Shown here piece after piece: positions 42,177 to 51,390 of a DNA stretch of 64,000 nucleotides. A model generated the notes under the pieces. That model was not told where the DNA came from. It searched no databases and saw only the letters and a program-made list of their open reading frames with translations. Both the position numbers and the translations under genes were made by a program. Position 1 is the stretch's first letter, and the number at the start of each line of letters is the position of its first letter. This DNA is from JAJUJL01 sp041736465. Its GTDB lineage: Bacteria > Chloroflexota > Anaerolineae > Anaerolineales > UBA4823. The stretch lies in the NCBI GenBank assembly GCA_041736465.1, contig JBGSTO010000706.1:1-64000 (forward strand). The letters run 5' to 3'.

Positions 42177-42560
42177 ATGCACAAACTGGTCATCCTGATC
42201 GAATCACTGCCGGATCAATCCGCCTTCGATGAATCCTGGCCTCAATTTTTACACGCCGCGGAGGGTATGCCCGGCTTGCTGAGCGAGTCCACCAGCCGGG
42301 TGGACACTTTTCTGTTTGGCAGTTATGCGGTGAGCATGGTGCATGAGTTGCATTTTGCCTCTGTTGAGGAGGCCAGGCAGGCGATGGCCTCACCGCAGGG
42401 CCGGTTGGCGGGACGCCTGCTGCAAGCGATGACCGGCGGCAAGGTTACCCTGTTCCTGGCGGATCATAAAGAAGATAACCTGGAAAATATCCTTAAACAC
42501 GGCGCCTCGACCCAGCCCGATACGCCCGCCGGCACAGATGCAGCCGAGGCCAGCGGCTAA
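42177..42560 (+). CDS. EthD-like alpha-beta barrel protein
   Basis: A 127-residue protein with the EthD/ferredoxin-like pattern: HKLVILIESL at the N-terminus, a central MPGLLSESTSRVD and HELHFASVEEARQAMASPQGRLAG near the C-terminal half. EthD-type proteins form dimeric barrels and sometimes bind or modify small ligands. ATG 42177 follows GGAGAGGTAACG; the longer open frame upstream passes through the IS remnant and is not used. The tail is low-complexity. It overlaps the first codons of the possible long form of the M23 peptidase. Confidence 0.68.
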   Translation: MHKLVILIESLPDQSAFDESWPQFLHAAEGMPGLLSESTSRVDTFLFGSYAVSMVHELHFASVEEARQAMASPQGRLAGRLLQAMTGGKVTLFLADHKEDNLENILKHGASTQPDTPAGTDAAEASG

Positions 42561-42564
42561 CGGT

Positions 42565-43320
42565 ATGCGCTCCGGATGCTTACGCCTGGCTGCGGCAGGC
42601 CTGTTTGTGCTGCTGCTGGTGGGCGCCTATTGGTTCTATCGCGGCTTTCGCCCGGGGATGGCTGGTGGAGGGTTGGCAGGCGGCCTGACGCGTTCAGGCA
42701 GGGTGGTTGCCTTCCTGCGTAGCCCCAATGAGCATGCAGATTGGAGTTGGCAGGCTGGCAGACGCTGCGCGTCTGCCCCGAACGGCGCGCCGGCGCCTTT
42801 CGTTCTGCCAACCAGCGGCTTTGCCGGCTATCTGTGGGATGATTCCTTCCGCCCAGGGCACCGCCACCAGGGGATCGATATCTTTGGCGGCAGCGATGTG
42901 GGCGTGACGCCCGTGCTGGCGGCGTATGCCGGGTACCTGACTCGCCTGGCAGACTGGAAATCCACCGTCATCATCCGCATCCCCGACGATCCGCTGCAGC
43001 CGGGTCGCCAGATCTGGACGTATTACACCCATATGGCCGGTGCCCAGGGCAGTTCCACAATCGATGCCCGTTTTCCGCCGGGAACGATCGAGCAATACGT
43101 GGAAGCCGGTACATTGCTGGGCTATCAAGGTAATTATTCCGGCGACCCCGGCAGCCCGGTTGGCGTGCACCTGCACTTTTCGATCGTGTTGGACGACGGC
43201 GCCGGGCGTTTCCGCAACGAGCTGGAGATCGCCAACACGCTCGATCCTTCCCCGTATTTGGGTCTGCCGCTGAACGCCGGCACCAACCAGGATCAAATCC
43301 CCGTCTGCCCGGCTGAGTGA
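42565..43320 (+). CDS. M23-family peptidase (membrane-anchored)
   Basis: A protein of 251 residues with an N-terminal signal anchor (hydrophobic AAAGLFVLLLVGAYWFY). The M23 motifs are HQGIDIFGG (H and D as zinc ligands) and HLHFS. The intermediate residues look complete, so the enzyme should bind Zn and cleave peptidoglycan peptides or associated proteins outside the membrane. The start at 42565 gives a typical signal sequence; an in-frame ATG at 42538 would overlap the EthD-like gene. It has 60% GC, unlike the toxin island just upstream. Confidence 0.8.
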   Translation: MRSGCLRLAAAGLFVLLLVGAYWFYRGFRPGMAGGGLAGGLTRSGRVVAFLRSPNEHADWSWQAGRRCASAPNGAPAPFVLPTSGFAGYLWDDSFRPGHRHQGIDIFGGSDVGVTPVLAAYAGYLTRLADWKSTVIIRIPDDPLQPGRQIWTYYTHMAGAQGSSTIDARFPPGTIEQYVEAGTLLGYQGNYSGDPGSPVGVHLHFSIVLDDGAGRFRNELEIANTLDPSPYLGLPLNAGTNQDQIPVCPAE

Positions 43321-43355
43321 AGGTCATATGACTGAGCTATCAAAGGCTGCGGCTG

Positions 43356-43411
43356 ACCTAACCCCCCATCCCCCTTCCCGATTCGGGAAGGGGGAGTAGA
43401 GGGGGTTAGGT
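43356..43411. repeat. Imperfect palindromic repeat, C-rich/G-rich
   Basis: CCTAACCCCC and GGGGGTTAGG form the ends and CCCCCTTCCC with GGGAAGGGGG the inner arms around GATTC. The whole 56-bp unit is a nested hairpin and lies between convergent genes, so it may also end transcription. Confidence 0.75.
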
Positions 43412-43420
43412 GGTGAACAA

Positions 43421-45700
43421 CTAGCCTTGCTGCAAACGCCAGTCCAGTGCGGTATGTCGCTGGGCGACGCGGTCGTTGCTAATCGCGATGTGAACGGCCT
43501 TGCGGCTGCCGACCAGCACGCACAGCTTTTTGGCGCGGGTAACTGCGGTGTACAGCAGATTGCGCTGCAGCATCATGTAATGTGCGGTCACCAGGGGGAT
43601 GACCACCGCCGGAAATTCCGAGCCCTGCGCTTTGTGCACAGAAACGGCGTAGGCGAGCACCAGTTGGTCGGCTTCGTTCCAGTCATAAACAGCATGGTGG
43701 TCGTCGAAACCGACTGTCATGGTGTGGTTGATGGGGTCAAAGCCGGTGACCGACCCGATATCCCCGTTGAAGACATCTTTATCGTAATTGTTTTGTACCT
43801 GCATGACTTTATCGCCCAGGCGCAAGATCTGCCCGAACAGTTTTTTCTCTGCCTTGAGGGGAGAGGCCGGGTTGAGAACCGCCTGCAGGCGTTCGTTCAG
43901 TGCGGTGACGCCGGCAGGGCCGCGGTACATGGGCGCCAGCACCTGCACGTCCCGGCTTGGGTTTAACCCAAAGCGTTCCGGGATGCGCCGGCAAACCACT
44001 TCTTCGACCCACTCAGCCGCCTGCTCGGCTGCTTCGGCGGGGAACAAGAAAAAATCCAGGCTGTCTTTGGGAAACTCGGGCATTGCTCCGTGGTTGATGC
44101 GGTGGGCGTTATCGATGATATGCGAGCCGGCAGCCTGGCGGAAGATGGTGCTCAGGCGGATTACCGGCGCGACCTGGCTGCGGATGATATCCCGGAGCAC
44201 GTCGCCAGGCCCTACGGAGGGGAGCTGGTCTACGTCGCCGACCAGCAGCAGGTGCATCCCGGGCTGCAGGGCTTTTAGCAAATGGTAGAAAAGGCTCAGG
44301 TCCAGCATCGAAGTCTCGTCTACCACCAGGAAGTCTATCGCCAGCGGGTTTTCGGCATTGTGCTTGAAGCCTTCACCGGGAGAAAAGCCCAGCAGGCGGT
44401 GCAGCGTGCTGGCTGGATGCCCGGTGGCTTCGGAGAGGCGCTTGGCAGCCCGCCCGGTAGGAGACGCCAGGGCATAGCGCTTGCGCGCTTCCTCCAGCAC
44501 CTGGATCAGCGCTTTGATGCAGGTGGTCTTGCCGGTGCCAGGTCCGCCGGTGAGAACGCTCACCGGGCTGCCTAAGGCGGTGCGGATGGCTTGCTGCTGC
44601 TCAGGAGATAGGCTTGAATCTAACGGCAGCAGCGCGGGCGGCACATCGCTCAACCGGGAGGGGAAGGCGGCTGCCATAGCCCCCAGTTTTTCGGCTGCGC
44701 CGACCTCACTGTAGTACAGCGGGGTAAGGTATACGGCTGGGATTCCATACAGCGAGGCCGGTTCACCCACCGCTCCGGGCCGGGGTTCTGCAGGCTGATC
44801 TGCCAGCCCGCCTGCAGCATCGGACCTGGTTTGGGAAGCTTGATCTGCCGGCACGGCTTCTCGCCGTATGCGCTGCTGGTTTTCCAGCCGCGCCAGTGCG
44901 GGCGGGATCAGACCGGCCTCCACGCCCAACAAGGTCACTGCTTGCTCGGTCAGCGCTTCCGCCGGGGCGTACACATTGCCCTGCTCGCTGGTTTCATTGA
45001 GGCTGAAAACCAGCCCGGCTTCGATGCGCGATGGGTGGTCGTGCGGCAGACCCAATGCCTGTGCAATCCGATCTGCGGTCTTGAACCCGATCCCGTAAAT
45101 ATCGCGCGCCAGGCGGTAGGGGTCGCTTTGTACAATCGCCAGCGCCTGATCGCCGTACTGCTTGTAAATCTTCACTGCCAGGTTGGTGCTGATAGCGTGC
45201 CCATGCAGGAAGAGCATGATCTCTTTGACCTGGTGCTGTTCTTCCCAGGCTGCCGCGATCAAAGCGGCGCGATGCGGGCCGATATCCGGCACTTCCTCCA
45301 GCCGCTCCGGCTGCAGCTCGATCATCTGCAGCGTCTGTGCGCCAAAAAAGTCCACAATGCGCTCTGCCAGCTTGGGGCCAATCCCCTTGACCAGCCCAGA
45401 TCCCAGGTAGCGACGAATGCCTGCCACCGTGGCGGGCAGGGTTTGCTCGCAGAATTCGACCTGAAACTGCTGTCCGTGCTTGGGATGGCTGAGCCAGTGG
45501 CCCTGAAGGCGCAGGTTTTCTCCCGGCGAAAGCTCCGGCAGGTTGCCGACTACTGTGACGAGGCCATCCCGGTTTTGTCCCGGGATGCGCAGGTTTCGCT
45601 CTGGGCCTGAGCGACCTTCGGGGCGCACGCGCAGCACGCTGTACCCATTTTCGGGGTTGTAGAAGGTGACGCGTTCTACTGAGCCGGACAGCTCATCCAT
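43421..45700 (-). CDS. recD2: RecD2-type SF1B DNA helicase
   Basis: A 759-residue helicase. It begins with an OB/helix-hairpin-helix region (about 1-200, GIGPKLAERIVDFFG and DIGPHRAALIAAAW), then SF1 motifs: I GGPGTGKTT (about 393), II VVDETSM, III LLVGDVDQLPSVGPG, and the C-terminal UvrD-like motif VSVHKAQGSEF with VTRAKKL. RecD2 acts 5' to 3' on DNA outside RecBCD, in repair and replication fork recovery. It follows an LCP gene with 12-bp spacing, so the two may be cotranscribed. Confidence 0.94.
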   Translation of the reverse strand: MDELSGSVERVTFYNPENGYSVLRVRPEGRSGPERNLRIPGQNRDGLVTVVGNLPELSPGENLRLQGHWLSHPKHGQQFQVEFCEQTLPATVAGIRRYLGSGLVKGIGPKLAERIVDFFGAQTLQMIELQPERLEEVPDIGPHRAALIAAAWEEQHQVKEIMLFLHGHAISTNLAVKIYKQYGDQALAIVQSDPYRLARDIYGIGFKTADRIAQALGLPHDHPSRIEAGLVFSLNETSEQGNVYAPAEALTEQAVTLLGVEAGLIPPALARLENQQRIRREAVPADQASQTRSDAAGGLADQPAEPRPGAVGEPASLYGIPAVYLTPLYYSEVGAAEKLGAMAAAFPSRLSDVPPALLPLDSSLSPEQQQAIRTALGSPVSVLTGGPGTGKTTCIKALIQVLEEARKRYALASPTGRAAKRLSEATGHPASTLHRLLGFSPGEGFKHNAENPLAIDFLVVDETSMLDLSLFYHLLKALQPGMHLLLVGDVDQLPSVGPGDVLRDIIRSQVAPVIRLSTIFRQAAGSHIIDNAHRINHGAMPEFPKDSLDFFLFPAEAAEQAAEWVEEVVCRRIPERFGLNPSRDVQVLAPMYRGPAGVTALNERLQAVLNPASPLKAEKKLFGQILRLGDKVMQVQNNYDKDVFNGDIGSVTGFDPINHTMTVGFDDHHAVYDWNEADQLVLAYAVSVHKAQGSEFPAVVIPLVTAHYMMLQRNLLYTAVTRAKKLCVLVGSRKAVHIAISNDRVAQRHTALDWRLQQG

Positions 45701-45712
45701 TTCCTTGCAGTT

Positions 45713-47128
45713 CTAGGGCATTGGGTTAGAGGCAGCCCAATCGGTCCCCAAGATGATCACCACGTCGACCTGGCTGGTGGGATCATAACGGCTGAACAGG
45801 CGTGTTGGCTGGATGCTCATCAATTCCATCAGGAACTTGAGCGTGTAGGGCTTGCCGGTGTAGTCGAAGATCGTGGTATTGGTATACAGCTGCTCGGCGT
45901 TGCCAGCCTCCCCAACGGTCAGGCCCTGGCTCTGCAGGTACTCGCTGGTTCGGGCGGCAAGCCCGGCGGTGGATGATCCATTCAGGATGGACAGGCGCGG
46001 CGCTTCCGCTTTTGCCAGATCAAGCGGGGGTTGGCTGCCTGCCAGCGGGCTGATCGGCTCGGAACCAAAGAAAACCTTATCCCGCGTCTCACGAATTTTG
46101 TCGGCGATTGGCTTCAGCACCTCGTCGCCTTCCACGGTGGTGACCAGCAGAACCTGATCCGGCGGGGCGATGACGCCGCGTTGGATATTCTCTTCCGGAA
46201 TTTGCTGTGCCAGCCAGGCGAGTTGGATGGCTTGTTCCAGCGATAGGTTGGTATTCACTCCGGAAGAAAGCTCCTGGTAGAGCTGCGGCGCCCTGGAAAT
46301 CAAGACGGGCAGCATATCCAGGCTGACCAGGCGGTCGCGGATTGCCAGGATCACCTGCTGCTGGCGCTGGGCGCGATCGAAGTCGCCGCCTTCGGTCTTG
46401 CGCGCCCGGGCATACGCCAGGGCGAGGTCGCCGGGCAGCGTCTGCCGTCCGGGCTTGAGAGTTTTGGTGTTGTTGTCGCCCAGCGGGTCGACGGTGATGC
46501 TTTCGGGAATATCGAGCTTGACCCCATCGATCTCATCGATAAAGCGCACAAAAGCGCTGAAATCGATCTGGGCGTAGTAATCAATCGGCACGCCCAACAG
46601 CTCTTCGACGGTTACCATCGCCAGGCCTGGCCCGCCGCCTGGAACTTCATAGGCGACGCCAAGGCTGTAGGCGGTGTTGATGCGCCCATATTCGAACCCC
46701 GGAACGTTTACCCACAGATCGCGCGGGATAGACAGCATTCCTGCTGTGCGTGACAGCGGATCCAAGGTCAAGAGGATCATTGTATCGGTGCGCGGCGCGC
46801 CGGTGCCTGCTTCCCAATCGCGGTAATCCAATCCCATCACCAGCACAGTCACCCGGCTGGCGCCGTCCCATGCTTCTGGTGTGGGCCCGCTGGGAGGCTG
46901 CAGCGGTGTCTGGGGGTTTTCGACAATCACTGCTCCTTCGGGCGTCGGTGTGGGTTCGACAATTGCAATACCGGGAAGTGAGGTAAGTTCCCACGATACC
47001 ACCAGATCGCGTACCAGGATAAAAGTCAGCACACCGGCGATCACGGTGGCGATCAGGAAAGCGATGACTACTGCCAGCGTGAGCCGGCGGGTAGTCGGAT
47101 TCTTAATTTCAGGTGTCATACGATCCAT
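45713..47128 (-). CDS. LytR-CpsA-Psr (LCP) family protein
   Basis: A 471-residue protein with one N-terminal membrane helix (about 18-42), a Pro-rich stalk, the LCP catalytic domain (about 80-270: GLDYRDWEAGTGAPRTDTMILL, GMLSIPRDLWVNVPG, YAQIDFSAFVRFIDEI, LAYARARKT) and a C-terminal LytR_C domain (LSILNGSSTAGLA). Catalytic arginines and aspartates of LCP transferases are present. It would attach anionic glycopolymers to peptidoglycan outside the membrane. ATG 47128 is followed by a second ATG at 47119. Confidence 0.92.
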   Translation of the reverse strand: MDRMTPEIKNPTTRRLTLAVVIAFLIATVIAGVLTFILVRDLVVSWELTSLPGIAIVEPTPTPEGAVIVENPQTPLQPPSGPTPEAWDGASRVTVLVMGLDYRDWEAGTGAPRTDTMILLTLDPLSRTAGMLSIPRDLWVNVPGFEYGRINTAYSLGVAYEVPGGGPGLAMVTVEELLGVPIDYYAQIDFSAFVRFIDEIDGVKLDIPESITVDPLGDNNTKTLKPGRQTLPGDLALAYARARKTEGGDFDRAQRQQQVILAIRDRLVSLDMLPVLISRAPQLYQELSSGVNTNLSLEQAIQLAWLAQQIPEENIQRGVIAPPDQVLLVTTVEGDEVLKPIADKIRETRDKVFFGSEPISPLAGSQPPLDLAKAEAPRLSILNGSSTAGLAARTSEYLQSQGLTVGEAGNAEQLYTNTTIFDYTGKPYTLKFLMELMSIQPTRLFSRYDPTSQVDVVIILGTDWAASNPMP

Positions 47129-47148
47129 TTTCTAAGCCTTTTTGATTT

Positions 47149-47207
47149 GTCATTCTGAGGAGCGCAGCGACCGAAGAATCTAGATCCTTCGCTTCGCTCA
47201 GGATGAC
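47149..47207. repeat. Interspersed palindromic repeat, copy B
   Basis: Left arm GTCATTCTGAGG, centre GAATCTAGATCCTTC, right arm CGCTCAGGATGAC. It is followed by the tail CATCCTTGTGCGTGGCCAA up to about 47237, which is shared with copies A and C. Confidence 0.8.
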
Positions 47208-47377
47208 ATCCTTGTGCGTGGCCAACGAAGTGCGACCAGATTATGGCAGCAGATTGCCTCCGCGGCCGGAATCTCCCCTTCGATAGGGGGTAAGGGGATT
47301 ATAATGTCCGAGAGCGCCTCTGGCAAGCGAATAAGCCGCCAGCCATGGGCGCCCGCATTCGTGTTTTGAGCTGGATT

Positions 47378-49390
47378 ATGTCCTTAATTACTGCTTCCAA
47401 CCTGTCTCGTTCCTTCGGTGCAGTCGATATCTTCTCAGGCATCTCGCTGAGCATTCCCCACGGGGCCAGGATTGCCATCGTTGGGCCGAACGGCATCGGT
47501 AAAACCACGCTGATCCGCATACTGATCGCATTGGATGAACCCACGACCGGCAGCGTGCAGCGCGCACGAGGTCTGGGCATCGGCTATCTACCTCAAGAGG
47601 CCGCTCTGCACGGCAGCCACAGCGTCTGGCAGGAGTGCCTTAATGCTGTGCAGGATCTTCTGGAGATGGAGACCGAGCTGTACGCTTTGGAAGCCGTCAT
47701 GGGCAATCCGGGGCAAGCCGGTGAGGCGCTGGTGCGGTACAGCGGCTTGCAGGCAGAGTTTGAGCGGCGCGGCGGCTATACCTATGAAACGCGTATCCGC
47801 CAGGTGCTGACCGGTCTGGGTTTCGACGACAGCGACTATCAACGGCCAATTTCACAGCTATCCGGAGGGCAGCGCACCCGCCTGGTGCTGGCGCGCCTGC
47901 TGCTCTCCAATCCAGACCTTTTGGTGCTGGACGAGCCGACCAACCATTTGGATATCCAGGCGGTGGAGTGGCTGGAAGGATATCTCTCACAGTGGGCAGG
48001 GGCCGTGCTGATCGTCTCGCACGACCGCTACTTCCTTGACCAGGTCGTGGACCGGGTGTGGGAGATGCGCTCCGATGGATTGGAGGAATACCGCGGTAAT
48101 TATACCGCCTATGTCCAGCAGCGGCAGGAACGCTGGAGTCTGCGGCAGAAGCTGTTCGACTCGGAAAAAGAGCGGCTGCTCAAAGAGATTGAGTATGTCA
48201 AGCGCAACATCTCGGGGCAGCGCACCCTGCAGGCCAAGGGCAAGCTGCGCCGCTTGAGCCGCGAAGTTGAGGCGATCGAGAGCCTGGGAATCGAAGGTGT
48301 GCATGGTCGCAGATGGCTGGAAATCAGCCAGGAGGCAGATATCTCTGCTCACACCTTGAGCGTGGCTGAGGTTGAACGGCGCATTCGCTCCCTGCGCCAG
48401 CCGTCGAACCGGCTGCCCCAGTTGAACTTGCACTTGAGAACATCGAACCGCTCGGGCGATCTGGTGCTGCGCACCTACGACCTTCAAATTGGCTACCCGG
48501 ATGAAGGCCAGCCGCTTTTTTATGTGCCCGACCTGGTGTTCAAGCGCGGCGAGTGCGCTGCGATTATTGGTCCCAACGGCGCCGGCAAAACCACCTTTTT
48601 GAAAACCCTGCTGGGCATGATGGAGCCGCTCGAGGGTAAGATTGCATTAGGCGCCAGCCTGGATGTGGCTTATTTTGCCCAGGCCCACGAAGACCTTCAC
48701 CCCGAGCGCACCCTGGTGCAGGAGATCGAGGTGGCGAGACCGAATATGCTGCTGGCGGAGATCCGCGATTACCTGGCGCGCTTCCTGTTCAGCGGAGAGC
48801 AAGTCTTCAAACCGGTGAGCACCTTGTCGGGCGGCGAGCGCGGCCGACTGGCGCTGGCCAAGCTCACCCTGAGCAATGCCAATTTGCTGCTGCTGGACGA
48901 GCCAACCAACCACCTGGATATCCCCTCACAGGAAATCTTGCAAGAAGCTATGGATGCCTACCAGGGCACGATTTTGCTGGTATCCCACGACCGCTACCTG
49001 ATCGATGCGCTGGCGACCCAGGTGTGGGCTATTGAGCCAGATGAAACCTTCATGCAGGTCTTCGAAGGCGATTACAGCCAGTATCGCGCCCTTAAAGAGG
49101 CCCAACGCGCCGCTGAGGTCAATGCTCGCCAGCAGCAAACCGTGCAGGCTGCTCGCCAGAAAACCCGGCCAAACGGCACCGCAGAACAAAAGCGCCGGAA
49201 GGCTCGCCTGGCGCAGGTGGAGAGGCAGATTGCTGATCTGGAAGTGCGCCTGTCCGATCTGTCGACCAGATTGGAAAGCCCGCCGCCGGATTCCTTAAAA
49301 GTGCAGCAGTGGGGGGAAGACTACGTGCAGATCCAGAATGAAATCAATGCCCTGCTGGCTGAGTGGGAAACCCTGCATGAGCATAACTGA
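47378..49390 (+). CDS. ABC-F family ATPase
   Basis: A 670-residue protein with two ABC ATPase domains: Walker A GPNGIGKT and GPNGAGKT, signatures LSGGQ and LSGGE, Walker B LVLDEPTNHLD and LLLDEPTNHLD, and a linker between them. No membrane segments. The C-terminus is coiled coil. ABC-F proteins act on the ribosome, either as translation factors (Uup/EttA-like) or as antibiotic resistance factors. The start MSLITASNL at 47378 fits the family; an upstream start at 47345 is possible. TATAAT at 47301 is a likely -10 box. Confidence 0.93.
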   Translation: MSLITASNLSRSFGAVDIFSGISLSIPHGARIAIVGPNGIGKTTLIRILIALDEPTTGSVQRARGLGIGYLPQEAALHGSHSVWQECLNAVQDLLEMETELYALEAVMGNPGQAGEALVRYSGLQAEFERRGGYTYETRIRQVLTGLGFDDSDYQRPISQLSGGQRTRLVLARLLLSNPDLLVLDEPTNHLDIQAVEWLEGYLSQWAGAVLIVSHDRYFLDQVVDRVWEMRSDGLEEYRGNYTAYVQQRQERWSLRQKLFDSEKERLLKEIEYVKRNISGQRTLQAKGKLRRLSREVEAIESLGIEGVHGRRWLEISQEADISAHTLSVAEVERRIRSLRQPSNRLPQLNLHLRTSNRSGDLVLRTYDLQIGYPDEGQPLFYVPDLVFKRGECAAIIGPNGAGKTTFLKTLLGMMEPLEGKIALGASLDVAYFAQAHEDLHPERTLVQEIEVARPNMLLAEIRDYLARFLFSGEQVFKPVSTLSGGERGRLALAKLTLSNANLLLLDEPTNHLDIPSQEILQEAMDAYQGTILLVSHDRYLIDALATQVWAIEPDETFMQVFEGDYSQYRALKEAQRAAEVNARQQQTVQAARQKTRPNGTAEQKRRKARLAQVERQIADLEVRLSDLSTRLESPPPDSLKVQQWGEDYVQIQNEINALLAEWETLHEHN

Positions 49391-49434
49391 CCCGTGGATA
49401 TGCCGTGATGTGCCGTGTAATCCTTATTTGATCA

Positions 49435-49486
49435 GTCATCCTGAGCGGAGCGAAGGATCTAGATCCTTCACTTCGTTCAGGATGAC
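49435..49486. repeat. Interspersed palindromic repeat, copy C
   Basis: GTCATCCTGAGCGGAGCGA / GGATCTAGATCC / TTCAGGATGAC form a near-perfect 52-bp palindrome. The shared tail CATCCTTGTGCGTGGCCCA follows, and a second partial tail (GCGTGGCCCACGAAGCGCGA) at about 49525-49545. Confidence 0.82.
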
Positions 49487-49652
49487 ATCCTTGTGCGTGG
49501 CCCACTACGTGCGAGCAGCTTTTGCGTGGCCCACGAAGCGCGAGGAGCTTGTCCGCCTGCAATAGCTTCCGGCGGTTTGGCTGTCTTTCCGTAAACTTTA
49601 CCCACCGCGGCGCTTAATTTTCCTCCAATCTTCTTCTGTTACAATCATTGCC

Positions 49653-50909
49653 ATGCGAAAATTTTCCTGGTTAAGAATTGTGCTGGTTTTCGCCGGGTTG
49701 GCCCTGCTGGCTGCCCTGGTTTACCAGCTTCCGGCGGTGCAGCAGCGTTTGGGTTGGCGCGTGGATTTCGCCATGGCATACGTGCGCGGCGTCATCTCGC
49801 CGGTTGGCGAGCTGCCTACCCCTTTGCCGCCGCCTGCCGTTAAAGTTACAGCACGTCCATCGCCTACCCCCACAGCCTCACCCACGCCAGAGGCGACGAG
49901 CTCGCCGACGCCTGGCGCAACGCCTACGCCCACGCTTACCCCCACGCCAATCCCGGCGGCGATATCGCTCACACCCCCCAAGTGGGAAAAGCAGGATGCC
50001 AATGCCTGCGGCCCTACCACCCTGGCCCTGGGACTGCGCTATTGGGGTTGGGAGGGCGACCAGTTCACCATCTCCGAGCTGCTGAAGCCGAAGCGCGAAG
50101 ATCGCAACGTCAACGTGGAAGAGCTGATCTACTACACCCGCACCCGCGCCGGCTGGCTGCATGCCGAGTACCGGGTGGGCGGCGATCTGGAGACGCTGAA
50201 GCGCTTGATCGCCGCGGGCATTCCCGTAATCGTTGAAGAGGCTTTTCTGCTCGAAACCACCTACTGGCCTAACGATGACCGCTGGGCAGCGCATTACAAC
50301 TTGCTGACCGGCTACGATGACGTTGCCGGCGTGTTCACCGGGCAGGATACCTACATCGGCGCCGACCAGCGCCTGCCATACGCCAGGCTGGATCGCGACT
50401 GGCAGGCATTCAACCGGGTGTACATCCTGGTTTACCCGCCGGAAAAAGAAGAGCTGGTAAAGTCGATTCTGGGTCCCAATTGGGATGTGGACTACAACCG
50501 GCAGCAGGCGCTGCAAACGGCGCAGGCAGAGGCAGAAACCGACCCGCAGAATGCCTTTACCTGGTTCAACCAGGGCACGAACCTGGTGTACTTCGAGCGC
50601 TATGGCGAAGCCGCCGCCGCATTCGACCGGGCGCGCCAGATTGGGCTGCCGCAGCGTATGCTGCGCTACCAGTTCACCCCCTTCTTCGCCTATTTCCATT
50701 CTCGCCGTATGGAGGACCTGCAGGCGCTGGTGGATTATTCGCTGCGCATTACCAAGAACAGCGAGGAAGCGCTGCTGTGGCGCGGCTGGTATAAGTACCG
50801 GGAGGGGGATACATTGGGAGCGGTAGAGGATTTCCGCCAGGCTCTGCTCGAGAATCCCAATTACGAGGATGCCAAGCTGGCAATTGCGTTCGTGACCAAC
50901 CGGCAGTGA
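49653..50909 (+). CDS. Secreted C39-like cysteine peptidase with TPR repeats
   Basis: A 418-residue protein with an N-terminal membrane anchor (about 8-28), a Pro/Thr-rich linker (about 55-105, PTPTASPTPEAT), a C39-like papain-fold domain with the nucleophile cysteine in NACGPTTLAL and the histidine in WAAHYNLLTGYDD (about 115-265), and TPR-like repeats at 295-415 (FTWFNQGTNLVYFERYGEAAAAF, ALLWRGWYKYREGDTLGAVEDF). It probably cleaves proteins outside the membrane. TACAAT ends seven bases before the ATG and no Shine-Dalgarno is visible, suggesting leaderless expression. Confidence 0.82.
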   Translation: MRKFSWLRIVLVFAGLALLAALVYQLPAVQQRLGWRVDFAMAYVRGVISPVGELPTPLPPPAVKVTARPSPTPTASPTPEATSSPTPGATPTPTLTPTPIPAAISLTPPKWEKQDANACGPTTLALGLRYWGWEGDQFTISELLKPKREDRNVNVEELIYYTRTRAGWLHAEYRVGGDLETLKRLIAAGIPVIVEEAFLLETTYWPNDDRWAAHYNLLTGYDDVAGVFTGQDTYIGADQRLPYARLDRDWQAFNRVYILVYPPEKEELVKSILGPNWDVDYNRQQALQTAQAEAETDPQNAFTWFNQGTNLVYFERYGEAAAAFDRARQIGLPQRMLRYQFTPFFAYFHSRRMEDLQALVDYSLRITKNSEEALLWRGWYKYREGDTLGAVEDFRQALLENPNYEDAKLAIAFVTNRQ

Positions 50910-50924
50910 TCTGGCTGTACCGGA

Positions 50925-51326
50925 TCAATCAGGTGCCTGCCGGCTGCCCGTAATTTTTGCGCCGATCAGGCGCCAGATCAGCAGCCCCAATATTCCCCCA
51001 GCCAGGTCTATCCCCAGGTCGAATAAAACCCCGGGCAGCCAGAAAATTTGCTGGCTTAAGGTCTGCAGGGCTTCCTGCAAAATGCCTACGCCGAGCGCCG
51101 CCAGCAGCACGCCGGCAGCCCTTGCCGGGGAAAGCGCGATGCGATAGTTCCAGGAAAGCAGCAGCGTAAAACCGGCGAACAGGATGATGTGCACCAGCAC
51201 ATGTATCCAGTCCGGGTAGAAGATGGCGTCGAACTGGCGGCGAAAAGCAGGCCAAAATTGGCGGAACATGGCCACCGGGAAGAGGATGGCAAACAGCCAC
51301 ACCACAAGCATCCAACGCAGGCGCAT
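50925..51326 (-). CDS. VanZ-like membrane protein
   Basis: A 133-residue integral membrane protein with about four hydrophobic segments and the VanZ-type core DWIHVLVHIILFAGFTLLL, followed by GILQEALQTLSQQIFWLPGVLFDLGIDLAGGILGLL. VanZ-family proteins affect teicoplanin and envelope properties; many relatives in non-resistant bacteria have no known role. Convergent with the C39-like gene. Confidence 0.8.
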   Translation of the reverse strand: MRLRWMLVVWLFAILFPVAMFRQFWPAFRRQFDAIFYPDWIHVLVHIILFAGFTLLLSWNYRIALSPARAAGVLLAALGVGILQEALQTLSQQIFWLPGVLFDLGIDLAGGILGLLIWRLIGAKITGSRQAPD

Positions 51327-51344
51327 GCTCCCGATGATAACATA

Positions 51345-51370
51345 CCAGCCGCCGCGAACGCGGCGGCTGG
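51345..51370 (-). terminator. Hairpin downstream of the 1427-residue protein gene
   Basis: CCAGCCGCCGCG and CGCGGCGGCTGG form a perfect 12-bp stem around AA. It lies 20 bp after the stop of the large secreted protein; the U tract is weak. Confidence 0.6.
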
Positions 51371-51390
51371 CTCACTCACTCGTACAGGGA

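Noticed and set aside
41934..42182. Minus-strand open frame of 82 codons beside the EthD-like gene
   Set aside because: No Shine-Dalgarno, no recognised family, and it overlaps the promoter and start of a better-supported gene.
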